A stretch of 52,602 nt of DNA, taken from Candidatus Zhuqueibacterota bacterium. GTDB lineage: Bacteria; Zhuqueibacterota; QNDG01; JABMRT01. The stretch is from positions 1 to 52,602 of the forward strand of contig JABMRT010000244.1 in assembly GCA_013202295.1 (NCBI GenBank), in the 5' to 3' direction. Each line of letters begins with the position of its first letter. Position 1 is the first letter of the stretch. The translations under genes and the position numbers were made by a program. Under the pieces are notes generated by a model. That model worked only from the letters and a program-made list of their open reading frames with translations. It ran no database searches and had not been told where the DNA came from. Shown here piece by piece: positions 34,123 to 40,658 of the stretch.

Positions 34123-35511
34123 TTACAGGACTCCCTTTAATGTCCCACTCACTCGTCTCAAACCATACCGCGCCATCTGATATTCATAAAGCGCAGACAC
34201 ATAATTCAACCGAGCCCGTGTAAGCGCGAGCTGAGATCCCATGACATCGAGCTGTGTGCTCACACCTTCATCATACATGAGATTAGCCAGACGCATCGCC
34301 TCTTCAGCCAAACCCGTGGATTCTTTTGCCGCCTGATATTTTTCCTTCGCCACTTTGAACTGATTGTAAGCCAGTTCCACTTCAGCCGCGATCCCGTCAT
34401 GGATTTGTTTCTCGGCATCCAATGTGATTTTATAATCAAGCTGGGCTTTCTGATACTGCTTGTGATTTTTAAACGCATTAAACAGCGGTATTTGTAAACT
34501 GACAGCAGATGTGAATCCCTTGCTGAAATCATCCTGCGATAATTCATAATTATTGGTCATGGCCAGAAACGAATAATCTGTTGCGAAAAACACCTTCGGC
34601 ATAAACTGACTTCGCGCAATGGTGATTCCCTTTGAAGCAATCCTTTTCTGTGCTGAAAACGCAAACAGTTCGGGTCGATTTTCAACGGATGCGCCCTGTA
34701 AATCAGTTAGCACAATCCCATCCAATTCATCAACTTGGAATTCAAGTGAACCGTCAATTTCAATATGCGTTTCTTTGGGCAGACCCAATACGGTGCGTAA
34801 ACCTGTTAAAGCGGCCTGATAATTATGTTTTGCTGCGATCTCTTGCGGCAGAATATTCGCGACCTCAACCTCAGCCCGCATTTTATCGAATCCGGAAGCG
34901 CCACCTGCATTATATTTTTTTACAACCATATCAAGATTCGCCTTGGCCTGCTCAAGTGCTTCCGTCTGAACCTGTACAAGTTCTTTGGCGAGAAGACAAT
35001 TGTAAAAACCACCGGCAGTCTGATAAATTAGATTCTGCCGCGTGGATTCAAGGGAATACGCGCTGACATCTTTGGCAGCATTGGCCATCTGCACACCCGC
35101 GATGCCTGCACCACCGAGAAAAAGTGGCTGGGTCAGAGACGCGCCATAAATGAACGTATTCTCAAGACCGAAGGACAATTTCACAAAATCCGGCATGGCA
35201 CTCACACCCGGAAAATCGGGCCCCAGCATCACTTTAATAAAATTGGGAATTGTGTTTTCCTGAATTTCCCACGATTTCTGAAAACTGGCCGTTCCATTAA
35301 TGGAAGGCAGGATCGCCGCATAGGCCTCCCAGATACTGGCATGGGCTTTTGAGAGTCGTTTCTCGGCCATAAGAACTTCAGGATTATTCTCAAGTGCGAT
35401 ATCCACACTTTGATCGATTGTCAGAACAAGTTGATCCGGGGATTGAGCAAATACTTGTCCAACAATCAGGATCAGTATTAAATATCCGATGAAATATTTT
35501 CCTGCTTTCAT
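34123..35511 (-). CDS. TolC-family outer-membrane efflux channel
   Basis: A 462-aa TolC-like protein with signal peptide (cleavage near VFA-QSP). Two structurally repeated halves of long coiled-coil helices with family phrases LTIDQSVDIALENNPEVLMAEKRL (in part) and LMYDEGVSTQLDVMGSQLALTRARLNYVSALYEYQMA (in part). It forms the trimeric exit duct for the RND pump. Preceded by tetR by 76 bp; GGAGG site. Confidence 0.93.
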   Translation of the reverse strand: MKAGKYFIGYLILILIVGQVFAQSPDQLVLTIDQSVDIALENNPEVLMAEKRLSKAHASIWEAYAAILPSINGTASFQKSWEIQENTIPNFIKVMLGPDFPGVSAMPDFVKLSFGLENTFIYGASLTQPLFLGGAGIAGVQMANAAKDVSAYSLESTRQNLIYQTAGGFYNCLLAKELVQVQTEALEQAKANLDMVVKKYNAGGASGFDKMRAEVEVANILPQEIAAKHNYQAALTGLRTVLGLPKETHIEIDGSLEFQVDELDGIVLTDLQGASVENRPELFAFSAQKRIASKGITIARSQFMPKVFFATDYSFLAMTNNYELSQDDFSKGFTSAVSLQIPLFNAFKNHKQYQKAQLDYKITLDAEKQIHDGIAAEVELAYNQFKVAKEKYQAAKESTGLAEEAMRLANLMYDEGVSTQLDVMGSQLALTRARLNYVSALYEYQMARYGLRRVSGTLKGVL

Positions 35512-35587
35512 GCGTCCTCCATCATTGCAAAATATTAAAAATTAAGTTAGGTTATCAATTAAACCCTATCCAGCCATAAATATTCAT

Positions 35588-36214
35588 TTAATTGGATATC
35601 TTCGCACCATTTAAGAAATATTCTACCACTTCATTGACCTCTTCATTGTGTTTGCTCTTTTCGCCGAGGATGATTCGTTGAAATGTGTATACATTCAGCA
35701 ATGCGATTAAAATTTTACTCAACGTTCTTGGATCATCCTTTCTCAGTACTCCGTTTTTCTGTCCCTTTTGCATCAATTCAATGACGACTTTGAACAATGC
35801 TTTGAGCACTTCGCTGGAATAATCATGCATTTTATGATGTGTTTCCATATCCAATCTTGTTTTTTCCGAATGGATGATCTTGAAAAAAGCTTCATGGTCA
35901 CGGAAAAAACTCAAATACGTGGATACAAATTTGTGAAGGCAGTCTGGAAACTCTGTTTCACACTGGGATGCCTGTTCAAGTCGGGCGTAGAGAACCTTGG
36001 CCCGTTCGATTATAATAGAGAAAAACAAATTCTCTTTATTCTCATAATACAGATAGATTGTTCCCTTGGACAAACCCACACGTTCAGCAATATCATCAAC
36101 CTTCACAGCGTGATAATCCCGCTCAGAGAATAGACGGGAGGCTGCATCGATAATGTCTTTCTTTCGTGCCTCTTTCTCCAACTCTTTTCGATTCACCTTC
36201 AGCTGATCGTTCAA
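35588..36214 (-). CDS. TetR/AcrR-family regulator of the efflux operon
   Basis: A 208-aa regulator. The helix-turn-helix is at about 18-65 (IIDAASRLFSERDYHAVKVDDIA, RVGLSKGTIYLYYENKENLF). The C-terminal ligand domain is helical and resembles the AcrR_C groups. The start is TTG at 36214 with a GGGAG site; no ATG precedes the DNA-binding helix. First gene of the tetR-tolC-adaptor-RND run, and two overlapping palindromes lie 30-60 bp upstream, so it probably represses its own operon until an effector binds. Confidence 0.92.
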   Translation of the reverse strand: MNDQLKVNRKELEKEARKKDIIDAASRLFSERDYHAVKVDDIAERVGLSKGTIYLYYENKENLFFSIIIERAKVLYARLEQASQCETEFPDCLHKFVSTYLSFFRDHEAFFKIIHSEKTRLDMETHHKMHDYSSEVLKALFKVVIELMQKGQKNGVLRKDDPRTLSKILIALLNVYTFQRIILGEKSKHNEEVNEVVEYFLNGAKISN

Positions 36215-36245
36215 AGTTGCTTCTCCCTGCTTAGTTGAATAATGA

Positions 36246-36272
36246 GTCAGTTATTAACTGACTGGTCAGTCA
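36246..36272. promoter_or_regulatory. Overlapping TetR-type operators
   Basis: Two palindromes share the TGAC unit: GTCAGTTA-T-TAACTGAC (36246-36262) and TGACTG-GT-CAGTCA (36259-36272). The second is the form commonly bound by TetR/AcrR proteins. They lie 32-58 bp upstream of the tetR start. Confidence 0.8.
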
Positions 36273-36303
36273 ATGTAGTAAACGAATTAATGAATCGCAA
36301 GTT

Positions 36304-36726
36304 TCAAAGAAAATTCCCAGTCTGAAAAATCAGAAAAGTCCAGTTCCAGTCCGCACCCTGCACATCAGTCCCAGCCATCATGAAATGGGTGGTTCCGAAA
36401 AATCCATTGGTCACACCGAACATTTATCCAAAACCAATAAAGAAGAAAGCTATGGTGCCAATGGAAAAATCCATTAAATTCTTCATCATGATATTAATGG
36501 TATTTTTTGCTCGTGTAAATCCGCTCTCAACCATTGCGAATCCGGCCTGCATGAAGAAAACCAGAAACGCTGCCAGGCAGGTCCAAACAATATTAATATT
36601 ATTCTGTAAAACTTCAAGCGCGGCTACATTCGCAGCAGATGCATCGGCATCTTGCGCTAGAAGAGGGCTCGCTAAACCTAGAATCACTAGGACTAGAAAA
36701 ATCATGATATTTTTCTTGTTATTCAT
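36304..36726 (-). pseudogene. amt: Truncated ammonium transporter gene (amt)
   Basis: N-terminal remnant of an Amt/MEP/Rh ammonium channel. From ATG 36726 (GGAGG site) it encodes a signal peptide (…LGLASPLLAQ) and TM1-2 (NINIVWTCLAAFLVFFMQAG, FAMVESGFTRAKNTIN, MDFSIGTIAFFFIGFG). An in-frame TAA (36424-36426) stops it where Leu is usual. Beyond it the homology continues in frame: MFGVTNGFFGTTHFM, AGTDVQGADWNWTFLIFQT. It breaks off at about 36319; the remaining roughly 300 residues are gone and the tetR promoter region follows. Pseudogenisation by nonsense change plus 3' deletion. The frame is open upstream to 36864 within glnK but that is not coding. Confidence 0.88.
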
Positions 36727-36754
36727 ACTATACCTCCAATCATTTATAAAGGAT

Positions 36755-37096
36755 TTATCCAATTGCTTCATTGCCCGTTTCTTCGGTACGAATCCGGATA
36801 CATTCTTCAAGAGAATGAATAAAGATTTTTCCATCACCAATATTTCCCGTTTTTGCGCCGTCAATGATGCCCTCGACGACTGGTTTCACAAAATCTTCAT
36901 TCACTGCGATCTCCAGCCGAATTTTCTTAAGCAAATTCACTTCGATATCTGCACCACGATAAGTTTCATGATAGCCCATCTGCTGACCACAGCCCAATGC
37001 ATTTGTTACAGATATTTTGTACACTTCACGTGCATACAGCGCTTGTTTGACTGAATTCAGCTTCTCAGGCTGGATATAAGCAATGATTAATTTCAT
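36755..37096 (-). CDS. glnK: P-II family nitrogen regulator, GlnK-like
   Basis: A 113-aa P-II signalling protein, a trimer that reads ATP/ADP and 2-oxoglutarate and classically plugs AmtB. T-loop region [18 protein letters not shown] is followed by the B-loop [10 protein letters not shown] and C-loop IRIRTEETG; nucleotide-binding residues look intact. In the T-loop the usual Tyr51 (RGxEY) is replaced by Ile (RGADI), so GlnD-type uridylylation is not possible at that site. Its ATG has an AAAGGAG site. It is followed after 28 bp by the broken amt gene, its natural partner, and preceded by a sigma-54-like promoter. Confidence 0.94.
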   Translation of the reverse strand: MKLIIAYIQPEKLNSVKQALYAREVYKISVTNALGCGQQMGYHETYRGADIEVNLLKKIRLEIAVNEDFVKPVVEGIIDGAKTGNIGDGKIFIHSLEECIRIRTEETGNEAIG

Positions 37097-37175
37097 ACCC
37101 GTTCTCCTTTCTTGTTTCTTGTATTTAAATCCATATTTTTTCTACCGTTTCGGATCCGGTACTGTATACCCTTCA

Positions 37176-37192
37176 GGCAAATCAGAGACCAA
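37176..37192 (-). promoter_or_regulatory. Candidate sigma-54 promoter of glnK
   Basis: The minus strand reads TTGGTCTCTGATTTGCC: GG and GC separated by exactly 10 bp, with the TTGG and TTGC halves of the -24/-12 consensus. It lies about 80 bp upstream of the glnK ATG. Such promoters are usual for nitrogen-controlled glnK-amt operons. Confidence 0.55.
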
Positions 37193-37236
37193 AACATTGT
37201 CATGTACTATAAGCTTTTAATTATGAATTACTTGAA

Positions 37237-37500
37237 ATGTTTTTGAATGGATACAGAGGAATGTCTATTTCCTACAATATCGTATTTTGTATTGATCCAA
37301 TATACACGATTGTTATGTTTAAAGGCAAACTGGCAGGATGCACAAAAACATCAGGGAAAATAATTACGATTAAGAACACATGGACAGGTGCAATCGTTCC
37401 AAATCCAGGATTTTATAAGCGATTGCAAAAGGATATTAGCGCAGAAGATCATGAAGCAATTCAACGTGGTACATCATTTTCACACTTTATTGTCGGTTAA
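37237..37500 (+). CDS. Doubtful small ORF
   Basis: An 87-aa frame between glnK and the polysaccharide genes. The translation looks protein-like in its second half (KGKLAGCTKTSGKIITI, NTWTGAIVPNPGFYKRLQ, DISAEDHEAIQRG), but no family is recognised. There is no ribosome site at the first ATG; GAGGA directly abuts the second one (37261). It could be a decayed gene fragment. Confidence 0.35.
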   Translation: MFLNGYRGMSISYNIVFCIDPIYTIVMFKGKLAGCTKTSGKIITIKNTWTGAIVPNPGFYKRLQKDISAEDHEAIQRGTSFSHFIVG

Positions 37501-37566
37501 TATATATGAAACAACAATATTGATATGACTCACAATTATACACCCTGAGAGGACACCATAAAAAAA

Positions 37567-37586
37567 CCCCGCGCTGTCGCGCGGGG
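37567..37586 (-). terminator. Strong second terminator of the polysaccharide operon
   Basis: CCCCGCGC - TGTC - GCGCGGGG, perfect 8-bp arms; the minus strand continues with TTTTTT. It lies behind the hairpin at 37593-37617, giving tandem terminators. Confidence 0.9.
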
Positions 37587-37592
37587 CAAAAA

Positions 37593-37617
37593 AGAACTCT
37601 GCTTAAAGCAGAATTCT
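37593..37617 (-). terminator. First terminator, adjoining the glycosyltransferase stop
   Basis: AGAACTCTGCTT / AAGCAGAATTCT (one mismatch), with a T-run on the minus strand. It begins directly at the stop codon at 37619-37621. Confidence 0.75.
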
Positions 37618-37618
37618 T

Positions 37619-38752
37619 TTAGAATGATTCACTATAGGAATTTGCATCGCCAACCACCCAGCGGAAGAATAGCTCATGATCCTCCCCAACCTTGTCCCAT
37701 GAGTAATAGGTTTTGATGCGGTCGATACAAAGCGATGGCAGTTCACTCTGATATTTATTATAGTTCGAGTGAACCTCTTCCAATTTGGCTTTCAAATCAC
37801 CGGGATCTTTTCCCCAAAGAATTCCATGTCCGCCTAGGACTTCACGATTAAACCGTACGTCATGAGCAATAATTACATTGCCGCAGGCCATACCCTTTAA
37901 CAAGGAAGGATTGGTTCCTCCTACTTCATGTCCGTGCACATAAGCAAAACACTGCAAATGAAGTTGTTCAATGTGCCCTTCTTCATAAACCGGTCCGAGA
38001 AAGATAACACGTTCATCTTTGGTTTTTTGGAGCTCATCAATCAGTTTGCTTTTGTAATTCGCACCGCCTGCAATTACCAGTTTTTTAGGTATTGAAGTCT
38101 GTTCGAATTCACGGAGTATAATATCGATATTGTTCTCAGGTTCGATCCGACAGGCCACGAGAAAATACTCCCCGGGTTCCAGTCCATATTTTTGGACAAT
38201 GGAAGGATTCTTGTGTTCCACAATCTCACCGCCATTGGTCAGAAAAACTGTCTCACGTTTCCATTGTTCCATGTAATATTTCTTGAGTTCAAAGGAGTCG
38301 GACACCAGGTGTTTTGCGATCCGGCGAGCTACCCAGTAGTTAAACTTCAGGAACTGTCGTGCAAAGCGACCCCATTTGCGCCGAATCCAGTCCAATCCAT
38401 CGGTATTGATAACCAACATGCGTCTGAGCCAGTGATGTGGCAGATAGACAACAGAGCTGCGACAACCAAGTACGTAATAAAGATCAAATTTCTTGAGACA
38501 GAACAGCGCGTACAAGCTGCTTAAAAATTCATGAAGAAACGTCTCTGTGAATTTACCATAGATCGTCGGCAGATAGATCAGTCGCACGCCTTCATAGGTC
38601 CCGGGTTTTTCAGGAAGTGAATATTTGGGCATACAGAACACGGTCACATCATGACCGCGCATAACAAGTCTGGGAGCCAGATTGGTGACAAACGTATCAA
38701 ATCCGCCCCATTTAGCCGGAATACCACGTGCCCCAAAAATCGCTATTTTCAT
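37619..38752 (-). CDS. DUF1972-type glycosyltransferase
   Basis: A 377-aa glycosyltransferase with the DUF1972 N-terminal domain (IAIFGARGIPAKWGGFDTFV, LAPRLVMRGHDVTVFC) seen in rhamnosyltransferases of surface polysaccharides, and a GT4-like C-terminal Rossmann domain (YFLVACRIEPENNIDIIL..., RVIFLGPVYEE, HEVGGTNPSLLKGMACG). GT-B fold, retaining, cytosolic side. It ends the epimerase-cupin-GT unit and is followed by two terminators. Donor sugar unknown; the neighbouring dTDP-sugar-like enzymes fit a deoxysugar. Confidence 0.88.
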   Translation of the reverse strand: MKIAIFGARGIPAKWGGFDTFVTNLAPRLVMRGHDVTVFCMPKYSLPEKPGTYEGVRLIYLPTIYGKFTETFLHEFLSSLYALFCLKKFDLYYVLGCRSSVVYLPHHWLRRMLVINTDGLDWIRRKWGRFARQFLKFNYWVARRIAKHLVSDSFELKKYYMEQWKRETVFLTNGGEIVEHKNPSIVQKYGLEPGEYFLVACRIEPENNIDIILREFEQTSIPKKLVIAGGANYKSKLIDELQKTKDERVIFLGPVYEEGHIEQLHLQCFAYVHGHEVGGTNPSLLKGMACGNVIIAHDVRFNREVLGGHGILWGKDPGDLKAKLEEVHSNYNKYQSELPSLCIDRIKTYYSWDKVGEDHELFFRWVVGDANSYSESF

Positions 38753-38798
38753 ATAGGGGTATCTCTCTTTTTATCAGTAGAAAATAATTACAAGCAGA

Positions 38799-39887
38799 TC
38801 AATCATCCGCTGGGGATGGTGATTTCTGCTCAGGCATTTCAAAAATTGAATTGGTTTTTTTGATAATTTCCTGAGCTTCTTCGAGCATACGCATCCATTT
38901 AATATTGTAATAGCGCGGATGATCAAAATCTGTGTACCCGTACTCTTCAATCATTTCAAGCATATTCAGAATGGATTCACTTAGAGTAATTTTTGGTCTG
39001 AATCCGAGTATATTTTCAGCCTTGTCTGTACGGACACGGTAACTGCGCACACCTTTATACCGGTAATCTGATCGAATCTTGACATCCACATTGTTATCAT
39101 TGAGTATCTGATAGACCTGCAGGGCCAGTTCTGAAACACGGTAATTTTTTGTGGCAATATTGAACACCTGACCTCTGACTTTCTCCTCTGAAGCTTCGAG
39201 AGACAGAATATAGGCGCTGGCTGCGTCACGAATATCTACAAGTGGCCGCCACATCTCACCCCCGTAGTGAAGGTTCAATTCACCTGTAGAGAATGCGCTT
39301 TTAAGAAACGTGTTCACCACAAGATCATATCGCATACGTGGTGAAAATCCGAAGATTGTACCTTTGCGAAGGATGACGGGACAGAAATTCTCATCCGCCA
39401 ATGCAATCAGCCGTTTCTCAGCCTCGTATTTGGATTTGGAATAAGCCGCCTTGGGATCAACAGGTGTATCCTCATCAAGTAATACATCTTCAGCATCCAC
39501 ACCAGCAGGCACATAATAGACCGAGCAGGAGGATGCGTACACATGCCGTTTGATGCCGCGCTCTTTGGCCATTATTGCCAACGTCTCGGTGGCAACCGTG
39601 TTCATCTCGAAATTGGCTTTGGGATTGTATTCAGCGGTCGGGTCATTTGAAAGTCCACTGAGGTTCACAATACTTTGCACATCATCCAGAACCGATGGAT
39701 CCACAGTGCGAACATCATCCACCACCAGTTCAATCCGATCGCGGACTTCTTTAATGCCCGAATCACCGAAGAACATGCGATCAAGCACCTTGACTGCATA
39801 TCCTTTTTCGAGCAGTTCACGGATCAGCACGGAACCGACATATCCGGCACCTCCGACCACCAGAATTTTATCTTTTTGATTAATCAC
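38799..39887 (-). CDS. NAD-dependent sugar epimerase/dehydratase (extended SDR)
   Basis: A 362-aa extended short-chain dehydrogenase. Dinucleotide loop GGAGYVGS (G12-G18), catalytic Y149 and K153 in AAYSKSKYEAEK with S120/S122 region ASSCSVY, and RPLVDIRDAASAY of nucleotide-sugar enzymes. It likely converts an NDP-hexose (epimerase, dehydratase or reductase). GTG start with an AAGGA site; no ATG comes before the nucleotide-binding loop. Next to an RmlC-like cupin, so a shared deoxysugar route is likely. Confidence 0.9.
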   Translation of the reverse strand: MINQKDKILVVGGAGYVGSVLIRELLEKGYAVKVLDRMFFGDSGIKEVRDRIELVVDDVRTVDPSVLDDVQSIVNLSGLSNDPTAEYNPKANFEMNTVATETLAIMAKERGIKRHVYASSCSVYYVPAGVDAEDVLLDEDTPVDPKAAYSKSKYEAEKRLIALADENFCPVILRKGTIFGFSPRMRYDLVVNTFLKSAFSTGELNLHYGGEMWRPLVDIRDAASAYILSLEASEEKVRGQVFNIATKNYRVSELALQVYQILNDNNVDVKIRSDYRYKGVRSYRVRTDKAENILGFRPKITLSESILNMLEMIEEYGYTDFDHPRYYNIKWMRMLEEAQEIIKKTNSIFEMPEQKSPSPADD

Positions 39888-39911
39888 GTATTGGAATCCT
39901 TGATTTAAATT

Positions 39912-40373
39912 TTATTTAAATTTAATGGCCCAGTCATACCCGAATGAATCATACGGCACACGCTCTTCATCCGGATTATCTGGATTATAAGTATGTGACG
40001 CGATAGAGAGCAACTGTGTATCATCTTCAAGAGACATCCAGCCGTGATATACGCCGGGAGGAACCACAAGCATCTTGCGCTGTTTATCTCCTGCAACAAG
40101 CGTATTGTTTTCCTTATAAGTGGGTGAGCCCTCTCGTCCATCATGAAGTCCAAACTTGGCACTTCCATGCATTACATAGAAGAAATCCCACAATTTCTGA
40201 TGCCGATGGAAAGCCCGTATGGTTCCCCGAACTGGATCTTCGACAATATATACTTGGTTAATCTGCCCTCCGAAAATGTGATGATATTCAGTGTCGGTAC
40301 GGTAGATTTCACTGAGATGACCTCGGTCATCACTGTGCGTGCTAATGGGTATTAATTTCACCCCTTCGATCAT
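39912..40373 (-). CDS. RmlC-like sugar 3,5-epimerase family cupin
   Basis: A 153-aa cupin of the dTDP-4-dehydrorhamnose 3,5-epimerase family. RmlC-like signature RAFHRHQKLWDFFYVMHG with H56/H58, DGREGSPTY and VPPGVYHGW (H110). It is shorter than RmlC (about 180) and the usual base Tyr near the C-terminus is not evident, so it could be a 3-epimerase or 3,4-ketoisomerase-like variant. First gene of the operon, GGAGG site. The 24 bp to the SDR gene suggest joint action. Confidence 0.85.
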   Translation of the reverse strand: MIEGVKLIPISTHSDDRGHLSEIYRTDTEYHHIFGGQINQVYIVEDPVRGTIRAFHRHQKLWDFFYVMHGSAKFGLHDGREGSPTYKENNTLVAGDKQRKMLVVPPGVYHGWMSLEDDTQLLSIASHTYNPDNPDEERVPYDSFGYDWAIKFK

Positions 40374-40548
40374 ATTTCCTCCAGATGCTAAAGTCTTGAA
40401 AATTCAATTCTTGTAAATTTGCAAATAGTATTCCAAAAATCCAAATATTTATTTTATTTATATCATAAAAACTAGATTATTGACGTACATATATGAAAAA
40501 TATAGCAGATAGCACCACAGTAAATACTGCATATATATTTTTGAATCA

Positions 40549-40581
40549 TGATCAATTAGAGTCTGTGATTCATAATTGATC
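40549..40581. repeat. Inverted repeat in the promoter region of the epimerase operon
   Basis: TGATCAATTA and TAATTGATC, 9-bp arms separated by 14 bp, in an AT-rich 230-bp stretch with no gene (40374-40603). It may be an operator or an RNA hairpin; no T-run flanks it. Confidence 0.5.
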
Positions 40582-40603
40582 GGATATGATCCAATCCATT
40601 AAA

Positions 40604-40635
40604 AACCCTCGCCCAAAAGAAGCCAAGCGAGGGTT
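40604..40635 (-). terminator. Terminator of the glycosidase-like gene
   Basis: AACCCTCGC / GCGAGGGTT, perfect 9-bp arms; the minus strand continues GGGTTTTTAATGG. It lies 24 bp past the stop codon at 40659 and shows that this gene is a transcription unit of its own. Confidence 0.85.
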
Positions 40636-40658
40636 ACATCTTGAAAATCATAATTGGT

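Noticed and set aside
36727-36864. Upstream extension of the amt frame into glnK
   Set aside because: The true start at 36726 has a GGAGG site and a signal peptide; the extension is only an out-of-frame reading of glnK.
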